The notes: generated by a model from the letters alone, not told the origin. A stretch of DNA of 63,531 nucleotides from Salibacterium halotolerans (GCF_900115625.1 NZ_FOXD01000019.1:1-63531); one strand, 5' to 3'. Counted from the first letter of the stretch, positions 52,891-62,295 are shown. Numbers and translations are program-made.

Positions 52891-53739
52891 TTACCCTTTC
52901 AGGCCGCTGGTACTGATGCCGTCCACGATATAGCGCTGGAAGAAAAAGAAAATAAGAAAAATCGGCAGCAGACTTAATGTTGTCATGGCAAACAACGCGC
53001 CCCAGTTCGTCACCGCCTGCGGGTCCGAGAACAGTTTCAGCGCCAGTGAAACCGGGTACTTTTCCGGGGTCTGCAGATAGATAAGCGGTGCCATAAAGTC
53101 GTCCCAGCGCCAATAGAAAGAGAAGATGGTTGATGTCATCATCGCCGGAACAATCAAGGGAACGATAATGCGTATAAAAATCGAAATCGTGTTACAGCCG
53201 TCAATACGCGCCGCCTGATCGAGTTCCGGCGGAATCGTCCGGATAAACTGTATCATCAGAAAGATAAAGAACGGATACCCGAAAAAGGTCGGCAGAATGA
53301 GCGGAAGATACGTATCAATCAGTTCAAACCAGTTGAACATGATATACTGCGGGATCATCACCATTTCAAACGGAAGCATCATCGTCATAAGCATGAGAGC
53401 AAACCATACTTTCCGCCCCGTAAAATTAATCCTGGCAAATCCATATGCAGCTACCGCCGAGAAAATAATACTCCCTATGGTCGAAATACCCACGATAATA
53501 AAGGTGTTTTTGTAGAAAGTAGTAAAGGAAATTCCGGCAAAACCTTTCCATCCTTGCACATAGTTTGAGAATTCCCAGGACTGCGGAATGAGACTGTGGG
53601 CGTTCACAAACACATTCGAACTCTCTTTCAGGGAACTGGCCAGCATCCATATAAGAGGATAAAGCATAACCAGTGTAAACAGTCCCAGCAGCGTATGCTG
53701 TGTGATTTTTTTCAGTCGGTTCTTTGTTTTGTACGTCAT
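52891..53739 (-). CDS. ABC sugar transporter permease (YesQ/MalG-like)
   Basis: 282 residues, six helices. The EAA loop reads AARIDGCNTISIFIRIIVPL, as in CUT1-family permeases. It forms the channel with the 53758-54711 permease. The ATPase is absent here, as usual for Bacillus CUT1 systems that share MsmX. It is 18 bp after the partner permease. Confidence 0.93.
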   Translation of the reverse strand: MTYKTKNRLKKITQHTLLGLFTLVMLYPLIWMLASSLKESSNVFVNAHSLIPQSWEFSNYVQGWKGFAGISFTTFYKNTFIIVGISTIGSIIFSAVAAYGFARINFTGRKVWFALMLMTMMLPFEMVMIPQYIMFNWFELIDTYLPLILPTFFGYPFFIFLMIQFIRTIPPELDQAARIDGCNTISIFIRIIVPLIVPAMMTSTIFSFYWRWDDFMAPLIYLQTPEKYPVSLALKLFSDPQAVTNWGALFAMTTLSLLPIFLIFFFFQRYIVDGISTSGLKG

Positions 53740-53757
53740 GCGTTACACCCCCTGATA

Positions 53758-54711
53758 TTACCCATCATAATGCACCCAGTAGTCGGAACTTTTGAAAATA
53801 ATCGCTGTGAAAATACCAATGATCAAGAGCATCACCCAGGCAAGTGCAGACGCATAGCCCATATCAAAGAACTGGAAGGCCTGGCGGTACATGTACAGGA
53901 CATACAGCAGGGTGCTGTTGATTGGCCCGCCCTCGGTAATGATAAAGGCCGGTGTAAACGCCATAAATCCGTGAATCACCTGCATGATGACGTTAAATAG
54001 AATAACCGGTGTCAACATTGGTATCGTAATCTTGAAAAACTTCTGCAGCGGTGTCGCGCCGTCCACTTCTGCGGCTTCATAATAAATACCAGGAATATTG
54101 CGGAGACCTGCCAGAAAGATAATCATCGATGACCCAAACTGCCAGCCGTAAAGAATAACAAGTGTCCAAATCGCTGTATTTGGATCCCCCAGCCAGGAAT
54201 GGCCCGAAAGACCAATGCTCTCCAGCATGGAATTAATCGCACCGTCATTGCCGAACAATTGTCTCCACATAATCGATACGCCGATGCTCCCGCCGACGAT
54301 GGACGGCAGATACAGGAGGGTCCGGTAAACACCAACCATTTCCACCACTCTGTTTAAAACAAGGGCGATCAACAGGGCAAAGATGAGCCTGAACGGTACA
54401 GCCGTTCCGGCATAGAAGAATGTAACTCTCATCGACTCCCAGAACACCGGATCATTTGTGAACATTTCTTTGTAATTCGCAAGCCCTGCCCACTGCGGTG
54501 TGCCGACAAGGTTAAAATCCGTGAAAGACAGATACAGTGAATACGCCATCGGAAACAGCATAAATGCTATTGTTCCGAAAATAAACGGACTAAGAAACAG
54601 ATACCCCATCTTATTGTCTATATCTTTAACCGGTTTCTTTCTCTTCTTCGATGTGGGGTTGGGCTGCGGATTATTCTGAAACCTGGTGTCTTCTGTGTGT
54701 GCCTCCTGCAT
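53758..54711 (-). CDS. ABC sugar transporter permease (YesP/MalF-like)
   Basis: 317 residues, six helices after a hydrophilic N-terminal tail. EAA loop AAEVDGATPLQKFFKITIPML. It partners the 52891-53739 permease for uptake of pectin or rhamnogalacturonan oligosaccharides, by analogy with YesOPQ. A strong stem-loop separates it from the binding-protein gene upstream. Confidence 0.93.
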   Translation of the reverse strand: MQEAHTEDTRFQNNPQPNPTSKKRKKPVKDIDNKMGYLFLSPFIFGTIAFMLFPMAYSLYLSFTDFNLVGTPQWAGLANYKEMFTNDPVFWESMRVTFFYAGTAVPFRLIFALLIALVLNRVVEMVGVYRTLLYLPSIVGGSIGVSIMWRQLFGNDGAINSMLESIGLSGHSWLGDPNTAIWTLVILYGWQFGSSMIIFLAGLRNIPGIYYEAAEVDGATPLQKFFKITIPMLTPVILFNVIMQVIHGFMAFTPAFIITEGGPINSTLLYVLYMYRQAFQFFDMGYASALAWVMLLIIGIFTAIIFKSSDYWVHYDG

Positions 54712-54742
54712 CTATGCCACTCCTTTCATCAGTAAATGAAAA

Positions 54743-54775
54743 GGGGTCCTGAACTTGTTTGGAGTACAGGACCCC
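54743..54775 (-). terminator. Attenuating stem-loop between binding-protein and permease genes
   Basis: GGGGTCCTG pairs with CAGGACCCC and is followed on the - strand by TTTTC. Such partial terminators after the binding-protein gene usually keep permease expression lower than that of the binding protein. Confidence 0.7.
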
Positions 54776-54788
54776 TCCTTTTTCCCCT

Positions 54789-56156
54789 CTATTGCTCAGA
54801 CAATATGGACTCTGCTTCATCTCTGAAGTGCTTTGCGCCTTCCTCCGGTGTCATTTCTCCGTACATGACCATTTCATCCGTGTCTTTCAGAGCCTGCAGT
54901 ACTTCCGATGCAGATGGCGGGAAGTTGGTGTCAGGCGCTGAACTGTTTTCAGCTACGACATCCAGGTAGTCGAAAATTTTCTCCTGGGCTTCGCTTAAAC
55001 CATTCTCTCTCAGTGCCTCCCGCACATCCGGTTTAATCGGAACGCCGCGGTCCCCTCCGATGACTTCAAATACTTCCACGGTGTTGGTGTAGAAATTGAT
55101 GAAGTCCGCCGCCTGCTTTTTGTGCTTGGAGTTTTCCCCAATGGACCACAGCATGGACGGCTTCTGGAACATGCCCTGATCATTGTTTTTGCCAGGCAGC
55201 ATGGCAATTTCAAGCGGTGTGCCAGCCGTCTGCTGCAATGTCTGGAACTGGTTCGACCAGTTCTTAATATGAATGGAAGTTTCGCCTCTTGTAATCAATT
55301 CATCTTCAAGTCCCTGAATCTGATCGACAACACTGTAATCCGGGCTTACTCCATTATCAATCTGCTGCTTCATCATCGAGAAATAATCGGCCAGGAGCTG
55401 ATCATTTTCATAACCGAGCCCTGTACCATCTTCATTGAACAAGGACTCTCCTTTTTCGCGCAGGTAGTATTCAAAAAAGTTGTCAGGCTCTGTGTAACTC
55501 ACGCCGTAATGACCGGTTGCTTCGGAAATCCCTGAGGTGATATCCAGATACTCCTGCCACGTCCAGTCATTGGACGGCATTTCAACATCTGTTCCTTCAA
55601 AATGCTTAGGATTATATGCCACCATCATAGCGTTGGTCCCGGTCGGTATCCCAACCTGGGTGCCGTTTACCTGGCCACTCTCGATGACCGTGTCATCCAC
55701 CCCTTCCAGGTTGATGGTGCCGTCTTCAATAAACGGTCCGAGATCGGCAAGAAGTCCTTCGGCGGCATACTGGTTTACGTACTCTCCAAAGTTCTGCTGC
55801 ATAATGTCCGGCAGATTGCCGCCGGATGCCTGGGCAGCCATCCGCTCAAAGTAACCGTCAAACCCGGAAAACTCCGTATTGATTGTGACGTTTGGATTCT
55901 GTTCTTCGTACATCGTAATAATCTCTTCTGTCATGTCGTGCCGGGTCTGCGATCCCCACCAGGACATTCTCAGTTCAATCTCGCCCTCGGAACTGCCTTC
56001 ATCCGATCCGCCTCCGCTGTCCGAACTTCCACCGGAGCTGCCGGAGTCACTTCCGGCTTCCTGTCCCCCGCCGGTGCCGCTTCCGGCACAGGCAGCAATA
56101 AATACAATCATAAGAGCAGCACACAGCAGCAACCACACTTTTTTCAAATGCTTCAC
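54789..56156 (-). CDS. ABC transporter extracellular solute-binding lipoprotein (YesO-like)
   Basis: 455 residues with a GTG start after GGGGAG; an in-frame TTG at 56147 is also possible. Signal with lipobox FIAAC, then a glycine/serine-rich acidic linker (about 25-60) and a type-I sugar-binding domain: LRMSWWGSQTRHDMTEEIIT at the start and PSNDWTWQEYLDIT inside. It captures oligosaccharides outside the membrane for the two permeases. A cre-like site lies just upstream. Confidence 0.93.
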   Translation of the reverse strand: MKHLKKVWLLLCAALMIVFIAACAGSGTGGGQEAGSDSGSSGGSSDSGGGSDEGSSEGEIELRMSWWGSQTRHDMTEEIITMYEEQNPNVTINTEFSGFDGYFERMAAQASGGNLPDIMQQNFGEYVNQYAAEGLLADLGPFIEDGTINLEGVDDTVIESGQVNGTQVGIPTGTNAMMVAYNPKHFEGTDVEMPSNDWTWQEYLDITSGISEATGHYGVSYTEPDNFFEYYLREKGESLFNEDGTGLGYENDQLLADYFSMMKQQIDNGVSPDYSVVDQIQGLEDELITRGETSIHIKNWSNQFQTLQQTAGTPLEIAMLPGKNNDQGMFQKPSMLWSIGENSKHKKQAADFINFYTNTVEVFEVIGGDRGVPIKPDVREALRENGLSEAQEKIFDYLDVVAENSSAPDTNFPPSASEVLQALKDTDEMVMYGEMTPEEGAKHFRDEAESILSEQ

Positions 56157-56174
56157 TCTCCCCTTCTTTAAATT

Positions 56175-56188
56175 TGAAAGCGCTTTCT
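56175..56188 (-). promoter_or_regulatory. cre-like site upstream of the binding-protein gene
   Basis: TGAAAGCGCTTTCT matches the CcpA consensus except the last base and has a perfect GAAAGCGCTTTC core palindrome. It sits 19-32 bp before the start, close to the promoter. Confidence 0.65.
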
Positions 56189-56412
56189 GTTCATATAACC
56201 ATGTTAGTGTATCCGTTTATATTTTGTAATAAAAAATTCAGACATTTATGTTCAAAAATCAGACACAACTGCTCAGGAGCTTTTTTAATCGTAAAGGCGT
56301 TTGGAAAAAGGGAAATCGTGGAACCGCTGCCGCTTCCGGCGTTGTACGTCTTAGGTTGGTATGGGTGCTGGTCGTGAGTGCGGTGGTATGGGATTAGTTG
56401 CTGGTGCGGGTA

Positions 56413-56500
56413 TGGACACTATATGGACGGGGAGAGCGTATAGTATCCACCGACGCAGCTTCGGTGGACACTAATTTCTGATTTTCACCTGATAGTGGAC
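56413..56500. repeat. GGACACTA motif element, second locus
   Basis: GGACACTATA (56414-) pairs with TATAGTATCC, CCACCGA with TCGGTGG, and GGTGGACACTAA and ATAGTGGACAG follow. Words match those at 29967-30134. Located in the 420-bp gap between the binding-protein start and the dehydratase stop; no gene is supported there. Confidence 0.4.
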
Positions 56501-56506
56501 AGACCT

Positions 56507-56546
56507 AAAACGCCCCGCTGTCATACAAGACATCCGGAGCGTTTTT
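56507..56546 (-). terminator. Terminator of the enolase-superfamily gene
   Basis: On the - strand AAAAACGCTCCGG pairs with the GGGGCGTTTT arm around the ATGTC/GACA inner stem, then T residues. It begins 33 bp after the stop. Confidence 0.75.
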
Positions 56547-56578
56547 CAATTATTTGGGATGAACGTATCCCTGCACCT

Positions 56579-57745
56579 TTATTGCGCAACAGTTTTCAGC
56601 AGCTGGTACAGGTTGGATTTGGCTTCGAAGCCGATGCCGGGTACGTCCGGGAGCGAAACGCGGCCGTTTTCGACCGGCTGGTTATCTGCGAAACCGCCGA
56701 ATGGTTCAAATACGCCGGGATACGACTCGTTTCCGCCCAGTCCGAGTCCAGCCGCGATGTTCAGCGACATCTGATGGCCGCCGTGCGGAATGCAGTTACG
56801 CGGGGACCAGCCGTGTTCTTCGAGCATCAAAAGAATCCGGCGGTACTCCACGAGTCCGTAGCTAAGCGCGCAGTCAAACTGAAGGTAGTCTTTTTCCGGG
56901 CGCATCCCGCCGTAGCGGATCAGGTTTCTCGCATCCTGCATCGAAAACAGATTTTCCCCGGTTGCCATCGGGGGCGCATAGTGGTCAGCCAGTTCTTTCT
57001 GGAGTTCAAAATCAAGCGGGTCTCCCGCCTCTTCGTACCAGAACAGATGATACGGTTCCAGCGCTTTTGCGTAGCGCACCGCTGTCTCGAGATCAAAGCG
57101 GCCGTTGGCATCCACCGCAAGCGACTGCCCGTCCGGCACTACCTCGAGAACCGCCTCAATCCGGCGCAGGTCTTCTTCAAGCGAACTCCCGCCGATTTTC
57201 ATTTTCACGACCGAGTAGCCGGAATCCAGATACTGCTTCATTTCTTCCTGAAGCGCATCATACCCTTTTCCCGGTTTGTAATAGCCGCCGGCGGCATAAA
57301 CAAACACGCTGTCATCCGCCTGTCCGCCACGATACCGGTCCGCAAGCAGCTGATAAAGCGGCTTTTCCTCCATTTTGGCCACTGCGTCCCAGACCGCCAT
57401 ATCTATCGTGCCGACAGCCACCGAACGCTCCCCGTGGCCGCCCGGCTTTTCTCCTGTCATCAAAATGTCCCAGATTTTATACGGGTCCAGGTTCTCCCCC
57501 GTCTCATCCACCACGTCATCTGAATCAGCCTCAAGCAGCCGCGGAATAAACCGCTCATGAAGCAGGCCGCTCGGAGCGTACCTGCCGTTGGAGTTGAAAC
57601 CGTAGCCGACCACCCGTTTTCCATCGCGTACAACATCAGTCACCACCGCCACAACGGAAGCTGTCATTTTACTGAAATCAATAAACGCGTTGCTTATATC
57701 GGATTTGATCGGGACAGCCTGTTCTTTTACATCTATGATTTTCAA
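56579..57745 (-). CDS. Enolase-superfamily acid-sugar dehydratase (D-tartrate dehydratase-like)
   Basis: 388 residues from a TTG at 57745, chosen because AAAGGAG lies 9 nt upstream; the frame is open to 57835 but without a site. The barrel has VKMKIGG (KxK base), VDANGRF, EEAGDPLD, TGEN and a C-terminal IPHGGHQMSL His, the acid-base set of this superfamily. The capping-domain phrase EKPGGHGERSVAVGTIDMAV is typical of the D-tartrate dehydratase branch. It removes water from an alpha-hydroxy acid; tartrate, or an acid sugar such as galactarate or rhamnonate, are candidates. It stands between the PL9 lyase and the sugar importer. Confidence 0.85.
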   Translation of the reverse strand: MKIIDVKEQAVPIKSDISNAFIDFSKMTASVVAVVTDVVRDGKRVVGYGFNSNGRYAPSGLLHERFIPRLLEADSDDVVDETGENLDPYKIWDILMTGEKPGGHGERSVAVGTIDMAVWDAVAKMEEKPLYQLLADRYRGGQADDSVFVYAAGGYYKPGKGYDALQEEMKQYLDSGYSVVKMKIGGSSLEEDLRRIEAVLEVVPDGQSLAVDANGRFDLETAVRYAKALEPYHLFWYEEAGDPLDFELQKELADHYAPPMATGENLFSMQDARNLIRYGGMRPEKDYLQFDCALSYGLVEYRRILLMLEEHGWSPRNCIPHGGHQMSLNIAAGLGLGGNESYPGVFEPFGGFADNQPVENGRVSLPDVPGIGFEAKSNLYQLLKTVAQ

Positions 57746-57885
57746 TATATTCAACTCCTTTTCCCGAAGTAAGTTCTCTACGTTTTCAACATAACATGAA
57801 AAGGCATTCTCTGCTGGAAAAAATATAAAAATCATAGCACATTCACCTAATTATCCTATCGTTTCACCTGACTATAAATAAGCAG

Positions 57886-57917
57886 GGCCGGACCGGAAGC
57901 CCATTCCCGATCCGGCC
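57886..57917 (-). terminator. GC-rich stem-loop after the PL9 lyase gene
   Basis: GGCCGGA and TCCGGCC arms close a loop with an inner complementary part; a weak T-rich stretch follows on the - strand. It begins 9 bp after the lyase stop. Confidence 0.6.
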
Positions 57918-57925
57918 TTCTGCCT

Positions 57926-60900
57926 TTATTTTTTCACGCTGATAATAGTGCTGCCTTCCCACTGTTTTCCGGAAGCCAGTTCACCGTTGACTGTGACTTC
58001 TGTTTCCTTTCCTTCTTCAAGGACATCCGCCAGATCCTGACGGTCGAACTGTACTTTGTAGCTGCGGCTGCTTCCCGGCTGCTTCACCGGTTCCGCTTCA
58101 CCATTGAGCCGGATCGAATCAAACTGTATCTCTTTGGCGTCATATTCTTCCGGCAGTTCAATATGAACGGTTGCCACACCGCCGCCTTTAACATTCAGGA
58201 CAGGCGGAGTGAACCGGATGTCAGCTTCTACTGTTTCCGCATCTCCGTTTTCCTCAGGCGCAATGAACTCCAGGAAGTCTCCCCAGATGATATTTCCTTC
58301 TTCATCACGCTCATACGGAAGTTCCGGTTCAAGACTGGCAAAGTTGTCATCCGACAGTTCCGTTCCGGAAGCATTGTCCGATACTTCTCCGTCAAATAGA
58401 TAGTTGGTATCCGATTCAAGATACTCCGGATAGTTGTCTGCCGTCTCATAATCTTTTTGATACGAGACAAAATGCTCAAGTTCAAATTCTTCTTCAATGT
58501 CATCATACGTTGATAAATTTAGGTTTTGGCCCGCGTTATTAAATGAGACATTGTCTTTTGCAATAATCGCGGGATTGCTGTTGCTCGTAAATCCAGCCGC
58601 GCCGTTATTGAAGGCAATACTGTTTTGGATCACATGCGGAACGTGTACTCCTTCGCCGCCGAGCTTAAATCCGTTCTTATCCCCGGTTCCTTCGGTGCCG
58701 TCCGTTAAAAAGCCGTTGTTATAGGCGATGCTGTTTTCAATCGTTACGGGGCCGATCGCTCCCGTTCCGACTTTCGTGTACAGATCCCAGCCGTCATCGA
58801 TATTGTTATGGGCGATCGTCCCGCGGAACACATTGCCTTCCCCAGATGTCAGCTTGGCCGCAAATCCGTCCGCGTTGTTTTCCGACGGATCCCGGTTATC
58901 AAATGACGTGCTGTTCAGCACCAGGTTATGGGACGGCCATTCGGATTTATCGTCTTCTTCCGGATCCGTCCGACTGATCTGCATCCCTGTGTCACCGTGC
59001 TCATAAAACCGGCTGTTTTCCACAATGTTATGGTCGCCGCCGATGACAAAACCTTTCGTGTTGCCGGCGGAACGGGCAAAGTCAAGGCCTTCCACGTGCC
59101 AGTAATTACCGCTCAGCTCCACTCCTTTGGACTGCTTATCAAAATCAATGACCGGATCTGCGCCGGGAGCTGCTTTCAGCGTCTTCCTCGCATCTTCCGT
59201 ACCATCATGATACTGTTCAATCAACAGCATCTCATCCCGGACATATTCCCCGTCTGTCACAAGAATCGTCTGTCCGGGGCTGACGAAATCAACGGCCGTA
59301 TCGAGATCCACCGGATCCGTTTCTGTTCCTTCACCGGAAGCATCAGCGTCCGGAGCCACATAAATATCTCCTTCGAACGTCCGGTTGGTAACGGAAAAAT
59401 TCGTTACGATCTCGTCATAGGATGTCAGCAGCTGCGTATCATCCGGCACAAACATAGAGGTGAAATTTGTATCCGTATTTTCCGGAAGCGTCGTTTCCAT
59501 CACTTTCATTTCTCCGGCTGCCATTTCTTCCTGCTCCACGATCGTTTCCAGTCCCTGCTTCAATGTGACGGTGCCGTCCACGTTTGACTGGAGTCTGACA
59601 CTATACTGTTCAGTTTCCGATGTTTCCTCCAGTGATATGACTTCGACCTCCGGTTCCACCGGTTCAGCAGGAGGTTCTACTTTCGGAGGGTCCGTTGCTG
59701 CTGCACTGACATTCATATCAATGTTTTCGACTACAATATCCGCCTTCCGGGCAGTGTAAAAGCCGACATACACTTTATCATCCTGGACATTCAGAATATC
59801 CGGCTCATACATAATTTCTTCTTCGCCGTTATTCAATGTTCCGGTATACCCGCTGTTCGTCTTGGACAATGTCAGGTGATAGTCCTCTTCCGGATACGTA
59901 TTAGATGGTCCCGGTTTTTCATTTTCCAGCATGATTTTCTGAATGCCTTCACTGCCGGCGCCGTCTGAAGATTCTACGCCGGTCCGTACAAACAGCTGTG
60001 TGCCGTTTTCCTCCATCGTGCCGCCGCTGAAGCCGCCGACTGCGGCCATATTAGAGGCAAATACGCTCGTATTACCGTCTTCGCCAATGGCATCGCGGGC
60101 CATAATGCCGAACGATTCCTGGCCGTCATGCGGATCTTTGGCGTAATCGTTCACCTGAATATCGGCCGACAGTTCAAAGTTGTCTTCTTCTTCATCGATG
60201 ACTGTATAGTAATAGGAAATCCCATCATGGTCGCCGGTAATCTTTCCTCCGCTCGGCCCCTCGGCTGTCAAAGCTGCAGAAGAACCATCTTCCATCACTT
60301 CAACATCGTTTGAATCACTACCGGCAGACTGGCCGAAAATGATGGAGTGCCATTCCGGATCGGAGGCTTCACGCACCGTTACTTCATAGGAGATAGATTC
60401 CATATGTTCCGGTGCAATCGTTATCTCATACGTTCCGGGAGTGGAACCATCAAATCCCGACGCTTCCACTGTGTACATTCCTTCATCCAGCACCTCTTCA
60501 TCTCCGTTGTCATAAAGTCTCGATACTTCCAGTCCTTCGGCTGAGAAGGACTCACCGGTTTCAAAAGTTGTCTGTGGATAAGACATGATACCAAGTCCGG
60601 TCCCTTCTTTTTCCTTTACATTCACGTCAAAGGAAGCCGTTTCTCCTTTATGAGTGACCGTTATCTGCCGTTCTCCCGGAGTGGATGTGTCCAGTTCCGA
60701 AACCTCCAGGTCTTCCCGCATTAACCGGACATCGCTGCCGTCCTCGTATTCGGCATAGACCGTCAAGCCGTCCAGATCCAGTTCTTCCCCGAGAAAGTAC
60801 GTTGTTTTTTCAGGAAGCTGCCGGATATCCAGACCGGTCAGCGCGGCATCCGATACGGTGATATCAAAAGATGTGGACACGTCCGGCTCGTCTGCCGCTT

Positions 60901-62020
60901 CTACGGTGACTGATTTTGTGCCTGCCTCTTCGAACGTATAATCTCCACCGGCCTGTTCCCCATCGATCAGCAGGCTGTATTCTTCCGGCGCCAGTTCCAC
61001 CGACTGATAACCATCGTTATATTCACCGGTTACTATTAATCCTTCTGGATCAAAGGTATCTCCAAGATAATAGGAGGTTTCCGCCGGATGATACTTGATC
61101 TTCATTCCTGTCAGAGAGAGCTCTTCAATGGTAAGATCAAGTGCTTTTGTCACACCGTTATAACTTACAACCACTGTGTTTGTTCCGGCTTCACTGCTGT
61201 CAAAACCGGACACAATGTAATCGTCGGCCGATAGTTCTTCTATTGTACCATCAGCAAGAACGGCAGTTACCTGAAGTCCTTCTGTGTTCAGTTCTTCCCC
61301 CATTAAATAGTTCTTCTGCATGCTGCCGGCATTCAGTTCCAGTTCTGATACATCGCTGTCATTCACTTTTAGTTGAAAATCACTGAAGTTGACCACTGCT
61401 TCCCGCGCTGCATAAAAGCCGGCTGTCATCTCTCCGGAAAACATATCTTCTTCTGTCAGCGTCTGCGTGTCGCCGTTGGATTCCAGCAGGTACGTATCTC
61501 CTGATTTCTGAATTCGGAGGTCGAACGTTTCTCCCGGTGCAGGTGACTTACTATCAAAGGAGGCTGCATCTTCATAATCGTCGTCTCCTTTTTTATAGAA
61601 TCCCTGCATCTCCCCGCCAAGTCCCCCGGCTGCCACATAGTTCGCTGTCTGTGTACTCGTATCACCATTCTCACCGGCTTCATCCCGGAGAATTACACCG
61701 AAGGAAACCTGACCGTCACCGCTGTTATAGCTTTCCACCGCAGCGGTTGCTTCCATCTCAAAGTTTGCGTCAGAGGGGAGCTGCTTGAAATAATACGACA
61801 AGCCTTCCGAACCACTTTCTATCTTCCCTCCTTCTGCCGTAATCGTCACCGATCCATCGTCTTCTATCACCGGATCGGGATTGGAAGCCTCCCCGGTATT
61901 GGAGCCGAACGTGCTGAACATCCATTCCCCGGTGTCTGTTTCATCCGCCAGCGTAGACAACGGTGAAAGTGCAAGCAGCAGTGACATCGATAATGCTGTC
62001 CCTTTTTTCACACCCTTCAT
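57926..62020 (-). CDS. Large secreted multidomain PL9-type pectate lyase
   Basis: 1364 residues from MKGVKKGTALSMSLLLALSP; AAAGGAGAGG fixes the start (62020) against the longer frame. After the signal peptide come: a concanavalin-like domain (about 30-225); four bacterial Ig-like (Big_3) modules with L-x-GE-x-x-x-x-EGLxV signature (about 230-560); a second copy of the first domain type (about 565-790; SYYYTVIDEEEDNFELSADI); a linker with proline-rich acidic repeats; and the parallel beta-helix catalytic domain (about 890-1280), whose GNYWHVEGLDFARSAGNTKG and FYEHGDTGMQISRT, DGWDLYTKVG and NGFKLGGEG are PL9 features. It cuts polygalacturonate by beta-elimination. The chain is very acidic, as in haloalkaliphile secretomes. 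A cre-like site lies about 70-85 bp upstream. Confidence 0.88.
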   Translation of the reverse strand: MKGVKKGTALSMSLLLALSPLSTLADETDTGEWMFSTFGSNTGEASNPDPVIEDDGSVTITAEGGKIESGSEGLSYYFKQLPSDANFEMEATAAVESYNSGDGQVSFGVILRDEAGENGDTSTQTANYVAAGGLGGEMQGFYKKGDDDYEDAASFDSKSPAPGETFDLRIQKSGDTYLLESNGDTQTLTEEDMFSGEMTAGFYAAREAVVNFSDFQLKVNDSDVSELELNAGSMQKNYLMGEELNTEGLQVTAVLADGTIEELSADDYIVSGFDSSEAGTNTVVVSYNGVTKALDLTIEELSLTGMKIKYHPAETSYYLGDTFDPEGLIVTGEYNDGYQSVELAPEEYSLLIDGEQAGGDYTFEEAGTKSVTVEAADEPDVSTSFDITVSDAALTGLDIRQLPEKTTYFLGEELDLDGLTVYAEYEDGSDVRLMREDLEVSELDTSTPGERQITVTHKGETASFDVNVKEKEGTGLGIMSYPQTTFETGESFSAEGLEVSRLYDNGDEEVLDEGMYTVEASGFDGSTPGTYEITIAPEHMESISYEVTVREASDPEWHSIIFGQSAGSDSNDVEVMEDGSSAALTAEGPSGGKITGDHDGISYYYTVIDEEEDNFELSADIQVNDYAKDPHDGQESFGIMARDAIGEDGNTSVFASNMAAVGGFSGGTMEENGTQLFVRTGVESSDGAGSEGIQKIMLENEKPGPSNTYPEEDYHLTLSKTNSGYTGTLNNGEEEIMYEPDILNVQDDKVYVGFYTARKADIVVENIDMNVSAAATDPPKVEPPAEPVEPEVEVISLEETSETEQYSVRLQSNVDGTVTLKQGLETIVEQEEMAAGEMKVMETTLPENTDTNFTSMFVPDDTQLLTSYDEIVTNFSVTNRTFEGDIYVAPDADASGEGTETDPVDLDTAVDFVSPGQTILVTDGEYVRDEMLLIEQYHDGTEDARKTLKAAPGADPVIDFDKQSKGVELSGNYWHVEGLDFARSAGNTKGFVIGGDHNIVENSRFYEHGDTGMQISRTDPEEDDKSEWPSHNLVLNSTSFDNRDPSENNADGFAAKLTSGEGNVFRGTIAHNNIDDGWDLYTKVGTGAIGPVTIENSIAYNNGFLTDGTEGTGDKNGFKLGGEGVHVPHVIQNSIAFNNGAAGFTSNSNPAIIAKDNVSFNNAGQNLNLSTYDDIEEEFELEHFVSYQKDYETADNYPEYLESDTNYLFDGEVSDNASGTELSDDNFASLEPELPYERDEEGNIIWGDFLEFIAPEENGDAETVEADIRFTPPVLNVKGGGVATVHIELPEEYDAKEIQFDSIRLNGEAEPVKQPGSSRSYKVQFDRQDLADVLEEGKETEVTVNGELASGKQWEGSTIISVKK

Positions 62021-62090
62021 GTTCACCTCTCCTTTTCGTGGTAAGTAAAAGTAAAACATGCCCCTCCTTTCAGAAACGTTAATAATAAAT

Positions 62091-62104
62091 TGTAAGCGCA
62101 TTCA
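62091..62104 (-). promoter_or_regulatory. cre-like site upstream of the PL9 lyase
   Basis: TGTAAGCGCATTCA fits the CcpA consensus TGNAARCGNWWWCA at every position. Confidence 0.65.
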
Positions 62105-62203
62105 TAAAAAGTGTCAATTTTGTGACATATCCTGCGTTCCTTAATAAGTCATATTGTGAAACTTTGGGACTATGTGAAGGTACCCGGGGAGATGATTACG
62201 ATG

Positions 62204-62295
62204 TTGAAATGTCAGATATGATATTTCAATTTTCCGACATTATTAATAAGATGGAATCATTTTGCGAAATGTCTGACATTATTTCATAAGTAATG
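62204..62295. promoter_or_regulatory. TGTCNGACATT-type repeats upstream of PL9
   Basis: AATGTCTGACATT (62268-62280) is a perfect odd palindrome. GACATTATT followed by ATAAG occurs at 62236 and 62275, 39 bp apart, and AAATGTCAGATATGATATTTC lies at about 62206. This may be an activator (for example YesN) site array. The rest of 62296-62467 holds a nested hairpin (TTCTAAACGG with CCATTTAGAA) but no gene. Confidence 0.35.

Noticed and set aside
56231-56412. Small gene in the binding-protein upstream gap
   Set aside because: Open frames here lack start signals and motifs; the bases are better explained by promoter and repeats.
56495-57523. 342-residue + strand frame antisense to the dehydratase
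   Set aside because: Shadow of a clear enolase-superfamily gene; also starts within the terminator.
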